From NCBI GenBank assembly GCA_023512835.1, contig CM042089.1, positions 15,984,562-16,048,561 of the forward strand: a DNA stretch of 64,000 nucleotides, in the 5' to 3' direction. How positions within the stretch are numbered: position 1 is the first letter of the stretch; every line of letters begins with the position of its first letter. The notes under the pieces were generated by a model. The model was not told where the DNA came from. It did not search any database and worked only from the letters and a program-made list of their open reading frames with translations. Position numbers and translations under genes: made by a program. Positions 1 to 12,900 of the stretch are shown here, in pieces. The DNA comes from Taxillus chinensis. Lineage: Eukaryota > Streptophyta > Magnoliopsida > Santalales > Loranthaceae.

Positions 1-25
1 GCAGGGATACGGTTTCAAGCATTCT

Positions 26-442
26 TTGGCCGATCACACTCTATTCTATAAAAGAGATGGTGATGATATTATCTTTCTACTTGTTTATGTTTATGATATG
101 ATTGTTACATGTAATAACATATTTGAGATAAAAAAGTTTCGTTGTTATTTGACGAAGGAGTTTGAGATGAAAGACTTGAGAGCTTTAAAATACTTCCTTG
201 GCATTGAGGTATTTCGATCCAAATGGAATTTTTTTCTCTCAATGGAAGTATGTTTTAGACCTCCCGAAATTGGTAACTTTGCTTGCGCACTTGATACTCA
301 TATTGAGATGAACCATGGTTTATCTATCTATTTTGATCAACTTCCAACAAACCAAGAGAGATATCAGAGGTTAGTGGAAAAATTAATCTATCTAATTCAC
401 ACTAGAATTGATATTTCATATGCCGTTAGTGTTGTGAGCTAA
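26..442 (+). pseudogene. Ty1-copia reverse transcriptase, C-terminal fragment
   Basis: The frame gives a typical copia RT end: LVYVYDMIVT (the catalytic YVDD-type motif, here changed to YVYD), then LKYFLGIEV, then the RLVEKLIYLIHTRIDISYAV segment that leads into RNase H. The first catalytic Asp of the motif is replaced by Tyr. The frame stops just before the hAT insertion at 470. It continues conceptually after that insertion at 1465. It is a relic of the retrotransposon, not a host gene. Confidence 0.75.
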
Positions 443-469
443 TTCATGCATAATCCGAGTGATTGACAT

Positions 470-1456
470 CACGGTTGGAAAATATGGGCTGTTCGCCCCC
501 CTTGACGTCGAAGCGCCTTGAGGCACTGCCCTGAATCCCGTACTAGCTGCCGACCGCCTCATACGGTTGAGGCGGGCCATTTTGGTGCCTCATCCGTATG
601 AGAGATGAGGCGCCCGCGACGTAAGCTTTTAAATAAAAAAAATAAGTCGCTAACATAATCGTTGCGCCTCGCATCAAAGAGTTGAACCCTCATCGTCGTC
701 GTTGTCCGATCATCGTAGCAACGTCGTTGTCCCACTAGCGGCCCCATCCAGCATCGTCGTCTCGTCCAGCGTCGTTGATCCGAGGAGTGTCATCGTCATT
801 CCAGCTCTAGCGTTGTCGTCCAGGCCGTCGTCGTCCAGCTCCAGCGTCATCGATATGAGGTAAGAGGCATCGTCAACATAAATTAAAGTTTAAAGTTTAT
901 TTCTTTAAATTTTAAATAATAAATAATATGATTTTATGCTTGGTACTCTATTTTTTTTTTAAATTTTATATATTAAGTTATAAATTAATATTATATATTA
1001 ATGTTATAAATTAAGTTAAATAATTTGATTGGTGTTATATATTAAGTTATAAATTAATGTTTTATATATTAAGTTATATTATATATTAATATTATAAATT
1101 AAATTAAATAATTTGATTGTGATTATATATTAAGTTATATATTAATGTTATAAATTAAGTTAAATAATTTGATTGGGGTTATATATTAAGTTATAAATTA
1201 AATTAAATAATTTAATTGGGATTATATATTAAGTTATAAATTAATGTTTTATATATTAATGTTATAAACTAAGTTAAATAATTTGATTGAGATTATATAT
1301 TAAGTTATAAATTAATGTTTTATATATTAAGTTATATTATATATTAATGTTATGAATTAAGTTAAATTTTATGTTAAAAAGAAATTATCTGAGGCGCCTG
1401 TCTTGCCGTATAACTTCAATTTCGTACCGTATCACGTTCTGTATTTTTGAACCTTG
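470..1456. mobile_element. non-autonomous hAT element 1 (987 bp)
   Basis: The left end reads CACGGTTGGAAAATA and the right end is the complement of CAAGGTTCAAAAATAC. Both match the ends of the transposase-bearing element at 15677-19096. The 8-bp target duplication ATTGACAT is exact (462-469 and 1457-1464). Removing the element and one duplication restores the copia reading. Inside, the left third is GC-rich with CGTCGTC/CCAGC words, and the right half is an AT-rich tandem array (about 880-1370) built from 'atatattaagttataaatta'-like units. No coding capacity is seen. Confidence 0.85.
880..1370. repeat. AT-rich tandem array inside hAT element 1
   Basis: Degenerate units of roughly 60 bp alternate 'ttaaataatttgattggg' with 'atatattaagttataaatta'. 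At least five partial copies are visible. The reverse-complement motif is found at about 2170-2450 in hAT element 2. Confidence 0.7.
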
Positions 1457-1464
1457 ATTGACAT

Positions 1465-1773
1465 ATGAGTATTGTGAACCGTATTTTGGCTTATTTGAAG
1501 TATTTTCTAGGCAAATGTATTCTGTTTTTCAAGCATGGACACGTAGACATTATGGGATACACTGACTTTGACTTTGTTGGATCTAAATTGGACAAAAAGT
1601 TCACTTCATGGTATATATCATTTGTGGGTGATAATTTAATAACTTGGCACAGCAAGAAACTGAATGTGATTTCTTTGTCTAGTGCAAAAATCGAATATCG
1701 TGTTCTTTATCATGTTACTCAAGTGCTCACATGGTTATGTATTCTTTTGAAAGACTTTGATTATGGCCTTTAG
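1465..1773 (+). pseudogene. Ty1-copia RNase H fragment
   Basis: The translation follows the copia RNase H pattern: YLK..GKCILF, then GYTDFDFVGSKLD (normally GYTDADWAG), then ITWHSKKLNVISLSSAKIEY. The first Asp of GYTD is kept. SSAEAEY has become SSAKIEY, so one acidic residue is lost. The stop at 1771-1773 is premature. The next bases (1774-2005) still encode the rest of the domain, including CNNTAAIEI and DRTKHIEFD. Confidence 0.75.
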
Positions 1774-2013
1774 AAACCAGTGATGCTATTTTGTAATAAC
1801 ACAGCTGCCATCGAGATAGTTAATAATCCAGTACAACATGATCGTACCAAGCATATTGAATTCGACAGGAATTATATCAAGGATAATTTAAGTTCTAGTG
1901 TAATGGAGGTTTCATACATTCAGATCAATTGGCTGATACGATGACTCATGCAGTTACTGACGTTTCTTTTCATACCACTTTGTTCAAGTTGGTTATGTAT
2001 GATATCTTTGTAC

Positions 2014-2935
2014 CAAGGTTCAAAAATACGGAATGCGGTACGGTACGAAATCGAAGTTGTGCACCTCAACTGTCGACAAATTTTTAAAAATATATACAAA
2101 ATATAAAAAACAAATGAACAAACTTAGTTTTACTATAAGTATCAAATGATTGAAATAATAAAACCATAAAGGCATATCCAGAAATTTAAAATTAAATTAA
2201 ATTATTTAACTTAATTTATAAAATAATATATAATATAACATTAAACTTAATTTTTAAAATAATATATAATATAACATTAAACTTAATTTTTAATATAACA
2301 TTTAGTCAAGTATCAAATTTAGTTTTTAAAATAATAAAATCATAAAGTTATATCTAAATAATTAAAATTTAAAATTAAATCAAATTATTTAACTTAATTT
2401 ATAATATTAATATATAATATAACATTAATATATAACTTAATATATAAAATTTTAACAAAGAAATGCATCAACTGCTACGGATCGACGACGACGCTGGAGC
2501 ACTGGATCAATCGACGACGCTGCACTGGACGGCCGACGACGTGCTGGTTCGATGACTCGTCTGCCTGCGACGATGCGTCTGTCACTTTGCTTACGACAAC
2601 GCTGGATTGACGACGCATTTGCCTGTGACGATGCTGCTACAACGACTCAACGACGACGAGGATGAGGACGCTGTTTTGACTCTTCGATGCAAGGTACGAG
2701 GCGATGTGAGATAGCTTAAAATTAAGTTAGGCTTTTACTTCAACTGTTTTTTATTTACGACGCGTCATTCGACGTTGCGGGCGCCTCATCTGTGGTACGG
2801 GATGAGGCGCCGAAATGGCCCGCCTCAGGCCGCCTCACAGTGCAGGATATGATGCGCTGCCTCAACGCGGCTTGACGCCGAGGCAGGCGAGGTGGTGCCT
2901 CAAGGCGCCGCCTCAGCTCGTATTTTCGAACTTTG
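2014..2935. mobile_element. non-autonomous hAT element 2 (922 bp)
   Basis: It starts CAAGGTTCAAAAATACGG and ends with the complement of CAAAGTTCGAAAATACG. The target duplication is CTTTGTAC (2006-2013) on the left and CTTTGTAT (2936-2943) on the right, 7 of 8 identical. It sits at the very end of the copia pol frame. The AT-rich array is on the left and a CGACGACG-rich block (about 2480-2650) on the right, the mirror image of element 1, so the two copies are in opposite orientation. No open frame of note. Confidence 0.83.
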
Positions 2936-2956
2936 CTTTGTATCAACTTGAGGGGG

Positions 2957-3145
2957 AGAATTAGAAAAAAATCCTTAATTAATTAGTTGTCAAATATTTG
3001 TAATTATATAGTTTTCTAAATAAGTTTAATTATTAATTTAAATAATCCTTATTGTGTATATATGTGTATGTACTCCTTCGTCTCTTAAGAATAATGAGAA
3101 AAAGAATTATTGTCTCTACTATTTTAACTATTTCAGACCATTTTA
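2957..3145 (+). repeat. probable copia 3' LTR remnant
   Basis: AT-rich sequence directly after the polypurine tract, with the look of a short copia LTR (ttattgtgtatatatgtgtatg followed by cttaagaataatgagaaaaag). The 5' boundary is inferred from the tract. The 3' boundary is a guess because no second copy is present in the window. Confidence 0.35.
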
Positions 3146-4092
3146 ACTGTTTTAAAAATGTTTTGGTGTTGTTTGGTGGTATGCATCTTTAAAAAATATA
3201 ATGTTTGGTTCTCCTTTTTCTGTATCCAATGTGCTATAGTTTAAGATGATAAGAATGGAGCTAAGTGCCAGAATTGAACGTAGAATGTGTTTTTAGTATT
3301 TTAAAGCCTTGCCTCCAAAATTTATAGTTCATATTATGTATAGAATATTTGATTGTGTTTCATATATTTTATGTATACATATATAAGGGTATCCAAAATC
3401 AGTTTATAAACCTTTGTAATTATGATACACAAAAGTTCCATTAAACATAATGCAAGGTTTTGCTGTTTATGCATCTTCTTTGTTTATGTGCAAAGTGAGC
3501 ATGTTCTTTGCTGACACTAAGGGTGAACTTTGGCTTAACGATAGAGTTAATGTGTCCAAGCCGCGAATAAGCATCTTGCAATTAATTTAATTGTGGAAGA
3601 AGGCTGCGCATATATTGGTCTGACCCCTTTGTGGGAGCTTTGTGCACTTGATTTGTCATTTTTTGCTTTTTTGTTCTTTGCTAACACTAGACTCATTAAT
3701 TTAAGCTGACAAGAGTTGAATAATTGTAAATTTTTTCCTTCAATTTATAAATATTTTCTGGGGCAGCATACAACATTTTCCTTCTCCTGGTCATGTTATT
3801 TTCCTAAACGATAAAATTTTGCACTCCTTTTAATCCTTAGTTATTCCTAACTTTTTATTAAAAGTATACACGTTTTAACTTTTGGTTGATCATATCCATC
3901 ATAATTATCCATTGTTAATGGGGTTTAGTGCATGCATAATTATCCATCCTAGTTACTAGTTTCACAGTTTAAATGACCTTTGTTGTTAAAGCTAGGCAAC
4001 ATAATTGGTCATATAGAACTAATAAAACGTGATTAAATATATAATTATTCAAAATTAAGTTGCTATTTTCTTGGATAAAATATACTGATGAG
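3146..4092 (+). other. intron sequence upstream of first visible exon
   Basis: AT-rich DNA without coding signal. It is taken as the 3' part of a large intron because the exon at 4093 begins in the middle of the protein. Nothing else recognisable was seen. Confidence 0.5.
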
Positions 4093-4204
4093 GAAGCTGG
4101 CGTGCAGCTTCTGTCTTGAAGGAAAAACTTTCTGCCCTTGGCTCAACTGGAATCTTAGCTGATCATCAACTTCAGGCACAATTGCAAGAGTATCATTTCA
4201 AAGG
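4093..4204 (+). CDS. TWD40-1: TWD40-1-like, first visible exon
   Basis: Encodes AASVLKEKLSALGSTGILAD followed by HQLQAQLQEYHFKG. The donor is gg|gtcagt and the exon ends two bases into a Gly codon. The start is uncertain: 4093 uses the ag at 4091-4092, and 4097 is another possibility. Confidence 0.7.
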
Positions 4205-6936
4205 GTCAGTTAGCAAGAGCAAAATTATAATTTTTTTATTTTTTTATTTACTGGTAGTCAAATTTAGTGCAATATTAACATCTTCCTCAAGCTAGCTCTT
4301 AAAAAAAAGACATTGGTATGAGGCTTGAATGCTTGATTTTCATATAATTTTCCCAATATCAGTCAGGATGACTGCCTCTACATTTGATTGAATATCAGAG
4401 GAACCACTTTTTGTACACTCCCATAATCTACCAATTCTTCTAAATAGGATTTGACATCCTGCCTTGTTTAGTGCATATCTGTTCTTGTTCTTATAGAAAT
4501 TTACATATTTAATAATGGCCACTATTATAACATCATTTTTTGTTGTTCCTTATTATACATAATTGAACATTTGATTCAATTATTAAGGTCAATGACTTGG
4601 AACTGTTTTTCTTTACGAGTAATAATTTGTCCTTCCTGATTCAGGATAATATCTCAATCCTGTTTGTCTATATAATATTTTTACAATATTTTCCTATTCT
4701 GTACAGTTGCCATATACTTTGTTGAACATTTTACTTTATTATTCCAGCCAGAGTCACCTTACAATGTCAGATGTTGCACGGAAGGCATTTCTTCACAGTG
4801 TATGGTTCCCCCCTATATTTGCAAGTTCCATGCCCGTTTAGTTTATGACTCTGAAATTTCACTTTATTATATTCTGTGGGGGTCTGTTATCCATGTTCTT
4901 TACTCTACAGTTTCCGTTCTTTTTGTTATTTTAAAAGGCCTTTGCCCGCATTTCTATCATTATATGCATGATCCCATTCAGTTCATCTTCTTCTGCCTCC
5001 CTCTGTATTTGTGCAGCATTTCATGGAGGGTCATTCCAAAAGTGCTCCAATATCTCGTTTGCCTCTTATCAGAGTTGTTGATACTAGGCATCATCTGAAG
5101 GACATTCCAGTTTGCGAGGTGGATTCTTATCTTCATAAGTGAATTTTGTTTCATGAGTTTTATATTTGCCTGGTTTCTGTGGGTTTCCATTTCTAAGTTT
5201 TTGGGTTCATTAACAGCCATTTCATTTGGAGCTTAATTTCTTCAATAAAGAGAATCGAGTGCTCCATTATCCTGTTCGAGCTTTTTATGTGGATGGTGGA
5301 AATATCATGGCATACAATCTCTGTTCTGGAGTAGATAGTGTCTACAAGAAGCTTTACACCTCGGTAATATTTCAAGTAATATTCTTTCATTAGTAGGGCA
5401 TACTTCATTTTACAATAAAATGCAATTGTATTTTCATATTTGAGTTTTTAAAATTATATTCTTTCAGATTCCGATAAATGTAGAATTCCATCCGAAGCGT
5501 ATGCTTTATAGTAAAAAGCAGCACCTTTTTCTAGTTGTTTATGAGTTCAGTGGGGCTACAAATGAAGTGGCACTCTATTGGGAGAACACTGATTTCCAGA
5601 CAGCTAACAGTAAAGAAAGTACAATCAAAGGTTTGTGTTGCTCGTTTATTTTCCTCTCGTTTTTCAGTGTCAGTGGGATAAGAAACACTTTCATAATATC
5701 TATGGATGATATAGGTCGGGATGCAGCATTTATTGGTCCTAATGAAAATCAGTTTGCTATCCTTGATGATGATAAAACTGGAATCGTTTTACATATTCTT
5801 TCGGGAAATGCTTCACAAGAAGAAAATGAGAAGAATGAAATGGTCGGACAACATCAATCTGCAGATAATAATGTTGGATCATCTCGAGGACAACTTCAAT
5901 TTATGTTTGAAACTGAAGTGGATCGCATCTTCTCCACTCCACTAGGTAGTCAGCACTATTGCACCTGTCATGTGTAGCTGATATGTCATGTTGATATCCG
6001 TTTTTTGTGATTTCAGAGTCTACATTGGTGTTTGCTTCTCACGGTAACCAGATTGGCCTTGCCAAGCTGGTTCAAGGATATCACCTTTCGAATTCTGATG
6101 GCTACTATATATCGACAAAAAGTGAAGGCAAAATGTCAATCAAGCTGAAAGTAAACGAAATTGTACTCCAGGTAAATTGGTGAACATAGGTGTATGGTTT
6201 TCAGGTAGGGGTGGGCATTATTCAATTTTTACTGTTTTTATTATTGGTAAAATATCACGCTGTGCAATGTATTACGTAATATTTTTAATTTTGATGTTTA
6301 AGAATATTCTAAGTTTTTAGATATTTTAATTGGACTTCAATTTTTTTTTCCATTGACTATATTAATTGTTCATTAAAATTTGTTTTACTGGATTTTGATT
6401 GGCAAAAAATTTGGTTGGTAAAATTTCTGTTAAAAAAATTGTTTGTTCAGTAATTGGTAAATAAGAAAATGATCGGTAAAAATTTGGAAAATCTTATTCA
6501 GTAAACGGTAATTATTGTTTGAACAACCCTATTTTCAGTCTTGATAAGGTTTCCTACAACGCCTTTTCCTTACTACTTTTTGATTGATTTTATTTTGGTG
6601 CCAGCGGAATTTCTATTTTCCATGCTACATGCGACTATGGGTCACCTGTCCCTGAATCCTCTTATGTGACTTTACATTTGAATCTGAGTCCAAGCATTTG
6701 TTTCTTTTACTAAAAATTTTTTATGCACATTTGTAGGCATGTCAAATAAAAACCTATTGTTTTGCAGATTCACTGGCAAGAGACTCTTAGAGGTTATGTT
6801 GCGGGGGTATTGACCACTCAAAGGGTTCTTATAATTTCAGCAGATTTAGACATATTGGCCAGCAGTTTGACAAAATTTGATAAGGGATTTCCTTCAATAT
6901 CCTGAGACCAAAACATTATTTTTGTTTGTTTCTTAA

Positions 6937-6976
<40 letters not shown>

Positions 6977-9900
6977 GTATATATTCCTTTATAGTATATT
7001 AATATGTTGTTTGTAATTGTTTTTCGCATACTTAACTTTTCTTCACTTTAGATCCCTTTTGTGGGTTGGTCCCGCACTTTTATATTCTACTGCTACCGCA
7101 ATCAGCATGCTTGGATGGGATGGAAAAGTGAGGACCATACTTTCTATCAGTACACCATCTGCAGGTATGCTTTATCTTACTCACTGCAGAGCCTTTGTCC
7201 TTTTTCTTTGGAATTCTTATTTATTTAGCAGTTTAATGTCTTCAGATTCACAAGAAAAATGTTGCAGTTATGCATCACATATTTATCTCTATCTAGCATT
7301 GATTTTATTTGGTTCTTGCAGTTCTGGTAGGTGCATTAAATGATCGCCTGTTGCTTGCAAACCCAACAGAAATAAATCCGAAACAGACAAAAGGGGTTGA
7401 GATAAAAAGCTGCCTTGTTGGTCTTCTTGAGCCACTTCTTATAGGATTTGCCACAATGCAAAGGCATTTTGAGCAGAAGCTGGACTTATCTGAAATATTG
7501 TACCAAATAACCTCAAGGTATTCTTACTTGCTGTGTGTATAAGCTGTATTTTGGGGCTTATTTAACTTCTTTCGTAAAATACAGATTTTTGAAAGTATTT
7601 ATTGTCCATCTCTATGTCCCTTTGCTAGAGTTAACTGACAAATATTGTGTGATAAAATATAGGTTTGATAGCTTACGTATTACTCCAAGGTCTCTTGAAA
7701 TTCTTGCTGGCAGTTCTCCAGTTTGTGGAGATCTTGCTGTATCATTATCCCAAGCAGGTCCACAGTTCACTCAGGTAAGCAATAGAAGATGTGTTATTTT
7801 GTGTTTTTGGCCTTCATCAGTCTTCATTTCTTAATCTGTTCCGACAAACATAGGTTTTGCGAGGCACCTATGCTGTCAAAGCTCGACGTTTTTCGACTGC
7901 TCTGTCTGTTTTGAAGGATGAGTTCCTGCGTTCTAGAGATTATCCAAAATGTCCTCCGACCTCTCACTTGTTCCACCGGTTTCGTCAGTTGGGATATGCC
8001 TGTATCAAGTATGTTCTTGAGATAATTTTTAATTACATTGAAGTCACTGAAGCTGGATTTTTGTGGTTATTGTATTTAGTTCCATTACGGTTCTTAAAGC
8101 CTGTCGTTTGTCTTAAGTTCAAGGATAGTATCATGTCTTGGTCTAATCATGTTTTATCATTATTTTTTTGGGTTAAATTCTGATAATCTATCATGAGCCT
8201 TCATTTGAAAATTTTGATTATTGTGGATGAGATATAGAATTCCTGTTCCCTTGTGGTGGTATAGATGTGATTTAGATGCTTGCATATGCTTTTGTTGTTT
8301 GTCTCTTTTCACTAAGGGAAATTTAAATATACAAGCGATGGTCACATTTGCCCATTTGTTTAATGATCTTATTCTACCGTTGTTTGCATGGATCAAGGTT
8401 GAATCATACATTTAAGTCTTCATGTTGCTTCTGATTTTTTTTAGTCTTTGTTTTATTTTACTGATCTGTGTTTAAGTTTGTTGGGAATTATGGCACACCG
8501 AAGAAATGAGGAAATTCCTAGATGCTTTATAGGGTGTAAAGTAATGTCCCAATGTCACTTGCAATACATTTTAAAGTTGTGCGAGTTGACGTGGTGTTTC
8601 TAGAGAAATTAATATTGTGACATATAGACAAGTTTGCACCTTGACCCACTCTTATAATTGGTCTCTGAGCAAATATTTCCTGTCCTATCACAATATTAGA
8701 GAAGTTTATATTGTGATACACATGCAAGCTTACAAAGAGTATTCATGAATACATTAACATATTTATTCGTATTTTTTTTACTTTATGTTCATTCATTTAA
8801 TTGATCATGAATTAACATACGTAATTATTCAAAATTTATAAAAAAAGTTAGTTATTTCATTCATTTGTTCACACATTCAAAAAACTATTCGTTTATTTGA
8901 CTGTTTGTAAATTAAAACACTAATTATTCAAAATTTATAAATAAGCATGTTTGCTTGTTTGTTCAGCCATTAATCAATATCTATTTAAGAATAGCTATTC
9001 GTGAACGAATTATTGATGTTTTTGAATATTATTTCAAACACATGTTTGTAAACATAAACGAGTTAAATATAATCTTGTTTGAGTTCATTCGTTTATATTT
9101 GCGAAATTGTTCACGAACATTATCTTTATTGAATGAACGAATATAAATGATCTTTTATTGAGTTGAATTTGAATTTGTTCGTGAATGATTGTTTTTTTTT
9201 AATAAATAAGAAATTTAGTTAAAAGAGAACGCATACAAGGAATGCGCAAAGAACATATATACAAAAAAAAAAATACGTACCCATTAATAACATCACAAAT
9301 GAAGAAAAAACAATACACTCCCGTAGAATTTTAGTTTATTCTTTTCATATTGCTATCTAATTTGTTAAAAAATTGTTGTTGAATAGCATGTCAAAGCTTC
9401 TTTAGCTCTTTGGATATGTAAAATTGATTTTCTACTGATTTTTTCATTGGTGTCTATAATTATATGATTTGTATTTTATCATTTATGTTCAGATTCTTTA
9501 ACAAATTTGGTTAGACAGAATGGCTTCCTTCACTTCTTCAATTTCGGGGCCATCACCATTCCCTACTTTTGGCATTGGGTGATGGCCCTGCAGTAAAGCA
9601 GTTATTGTGATATTATCTAAATTCTATAATTCCTATCAACATGGATAGAATATGCTCAGTAAATTGTTGCTGTTGCTTTATAACCCATGTCATATTCTTC
9701 TCTTGAGATTTCCTCTTGCATTGGTAGTATATTAATTTTTTATATGAAAATATAGAACGAATGTTGCTGATCGTGACTTGTCTGTAATGAACACCGACAG
9801 GATTCTTCCACATGTATTTCTGTTTCAAAAATTGAACAACTTGGAAGGCCACATTTGTGCATCCTTCTAGCATGAATGCCTTACGAAATTCTATTATGGA

Positions 9901-12900
9901 ATGGTGTAATGATTGTTATTGCTGCCTAGAAATTTGGCTGCTAGTACCTAGGTTTGCTTTCTGATGTGATTACTTCTATCTTGTACTAAGTTTGTTGCTG
10001 TGATGTAGAGTTCACCGCCTTGATTACTCTTATAGCACATTTTCCTTGGCAGAAAGTATCAGGGTTATCTAATTATATTGAGACTTGGTTTTGATAGGAT
10101 CTTAGTTCATTTATTTTCTCTTGCAGGTATGGTCAGTTTGACAGTGCTAAGGAAACTTTTGAAGTTATAGCAGACTATGAAAGCATGCTTGACCTGTTCA
10201 TATGCCACCTCAATCCCAGTGCAATGCGAAGACTTGCACAGAAATTAGAGGAAGAAGGAGCTGATTCAGAATTAAGACGGTATTGTGAACGGATTTTAAG
10301 AGCACGATCTACTGGTTGGACGCAAGGCATTTTTGCCAACTTTGCTGCTGAAAGTATGGTCCCTAAAGGACCTGAATGGGGAGGTGGGAACTGGGAAATC
10401 AAAACACCCACCAACTTGAAGGATATACCTCAGTGGGAACTTGCTGCTGAGGTGATGCCCTATATGAAAACGGATGATGGTACCATTCCTTCCATTATTG
10501 CTGACCACATTGGTGTTTACTTGGGTTTAATTAAAGGAAGAGGCAACATTGTAGAAGTAAAGGAAGGTAGTTTGGTTAAAGCATTTACACCAGCAGGTGG
10601 TGACGTTAAGACCAACGGACTTCATGGAACTCTAGTTAAGTCAACATCTAGTAAGTTTGGGGTTGTCCCGGGTGGTGATAACAATTTAGGTTCCCTAACA
10701 GGTCTAGAAACCCTTGGCAACCAGTTTGCGAATTCCTCTGCTGCAAATGAACAAGCAAAAGCTGAAGAAGAATTTAAAAAGTCTTTGTATGGTGCTGCTG
10801 CTGATGGTAGCAGCAGTGATGAAGAGGGAGTGTCAAAAACAAAAAAAATTACAAATTAGAATCCGGGATAAGCCAATTGCTTCTGCCACTGTGGATGTCA
10901 ATAAGATTAAGGAGGCCACAAAACAGTTTAAGCTTGGTGATGGTTTGGGTCCAACTAGCAGGACTAAGTCATTATCAGGTGGATCACAGGATTTTGGGAT
11001 GATTTTGTCCCAACCTACACTTCCATCCACTGGAGCTGTGTCAATGCCTGCAGTTTCTGCCCCAGTGGATCCATTTGGAGCACAGTCATTAATGCAGCCT
11101 GCACCTGCATTACAGCCATCTCCTTTGGAGACAGGTACGAGCTCCACAGCACGGCCTATTCCCGAGGATTTCTTCCAGAATACAATACCATCACTTCAGA
11201 TGGCAGCCACATTGGCTCCTGCTGGGACTTATCTCTCAAAAATGGATCAAAATTCTGTAGGCATTGATGGTAACAGGTTAGTGCCTAATCAGGTTCGCTC
11301 ATCTGCAGCTGATATCAGTTTACGTGATGGCATTGTTGCTCCTCATGCCACTCAACAACAAAATGTTCCCCTTGATTCCATTGGACTTCCGGATGGTGGT
11401 GTTCCACCGCAACCTACTGTTCAGGGTGATGTGCTACCTCAATCTCAGGTTCAAGCAACGCAGGTCCCAATGTCCACACAGCCTCTTGATCTCAGTGTAC
11501 TTGGAGATACAGGAAAGCCTGCTGCTCGTCCTGCTTCTCCTACTTCTGTTCGTCCTGGGCAGGTAGCCACTTTTTTAGTTCTACTCATTTTGGGTGTTAC
11601 TTATGCCCTCTCTTTGCTTTTGTCCCTTTTTTTTGTTAGAAATAGTTATGCTTCCAAATTTGATTTTTTTTGGGATTCAGTCGCATTTATTACCTATTAG
11701 TCATCCGGAGGTTTTCCTGTCACGGCTTTATTTCTGGCTTGCCCTCACTTTTATTGTATGGCCACATGTAGCCCCCTATTATTGTCCTCGTTGAACTTGG
11801 TGGCGGACCTCTAGACCTCCCCCAAGGGTTTTTGGCCCGGTAGCCTGGGAATATGATATGGTTCCCGAGCAACTCCGTTCCTGGCAGACCTCCAGAGAGA
11901 GTCCGTTTCTGGTTGTCCAAATTTGAAATTTTGAGATCACAATTTTTTTACTAATGTTTTGAACTTTAAATTCTGATTGGAGTAATGAGATTCATAGTCT
12001 AGCTTCACACCTGTAAAATTCAACATAAAAATAAAAACCAATGCTGAAGCAAAAGTAATTAGGAGAATACAAAAAATTATCTATGCCTTTTCTGGCGTGA
12101 GTCTTATTGAATATAAAAAATTTGTTGAACTCATTTATTTGGATTTCATGTCTTTTCTGAATTTGGAGTATAAATGTCATGCTGGGCTTGGGAAATATTC
12201 TGCCCTACATGCCACAAAGTGGGCCAGATTTCTTAAGTGCTGGCAAAATTTTCTTTTACTTCACCCCAATCTCCATGTTTATCGTTTTGTTGGTAATGAA
12301 ACACAATAAATTCTTTCCAAATTTTTAACAAGCGATGAATGTTCTTGCTCACTGACTAAAATTATTTTATCTCCCATTTATCAGTAAAATAAGTCTTTGA
12401 TGCCATCCGCTCTTAGTCAAGTACCAAATAACATTTTATATTGGAGAAGCCTAAATTGTTCCTTTAAATTGGACTATAATGGCAGGAGGAATTTGTCCTT
12501 TAGATATGAGTCTCTTCCATGATTCCATGATATCTCCAAGCTAAAGACTAAACAAAGATTCCATGACTAAAACCCACTGGGCTCACTTATTCACTGAATT
12601 GATCTATTGACTCTAAAAAATGCGCAATTATTTTTGGACTGAATAAATAAAAAGATTGAAAGAATAAAAATAGTCCATGATTTGAATTTCTAATGTTATT
12701 TGTTTTTGAAATTTTTTCTGAGGCTGGCCATATTGGACAAATAAGTATGAGTCATAGTTTCCATGCACAGAATAATATCTTTAACAGGAAGTTATGTTTC
12801 CTTGCTTTTATACACTCCTATAGATTCTTCTGTGGTTTTGTTGCACCTTGCAACTATTATGCTTGGTAACTTTTCATGTTTTGTTTTTTGTTGTTATTGT

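Larger units (their letters stand above)
1..2956 (+). mobile_element. Ty1-copia retrotransposon, 3' part, with two nested hAT insertions
   Basis: This is the 3' end of a copia element whose 5' part lies before the window. Three pieces read in order on the + strand: the end of reverse transcriptase (from base 1 to about 460), RNase H (1465-1773) and the pol C-terminus (about 1774-2005, then a few bases from 2936). The pieces are separated by two hAT elements at 470-1456 and 2014-2935, each flanked by an 8-bp duplication. A polypurine tract (ttgagggggag, about 2949-2959) follows the pol end, as is usual in copia. In-frame stops show it is dead. By position it lies in an intron of the TWD40-1-like gene, upstream of the first exon visible here. 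Confidence 0.8.

Noticed and set aside
10841..10860. A tiny intron to explain the frame change in the exon
   Set aside because: There is no GT-AG or AT-AC pair that removes one base, and homologous residues run straight through. An indel is simpler.
10833..11147. Minus-strand open frame of 104 codons opposite the largest exon
   Set aside because: Antisense shadow of the coding linker. No family resemblance.
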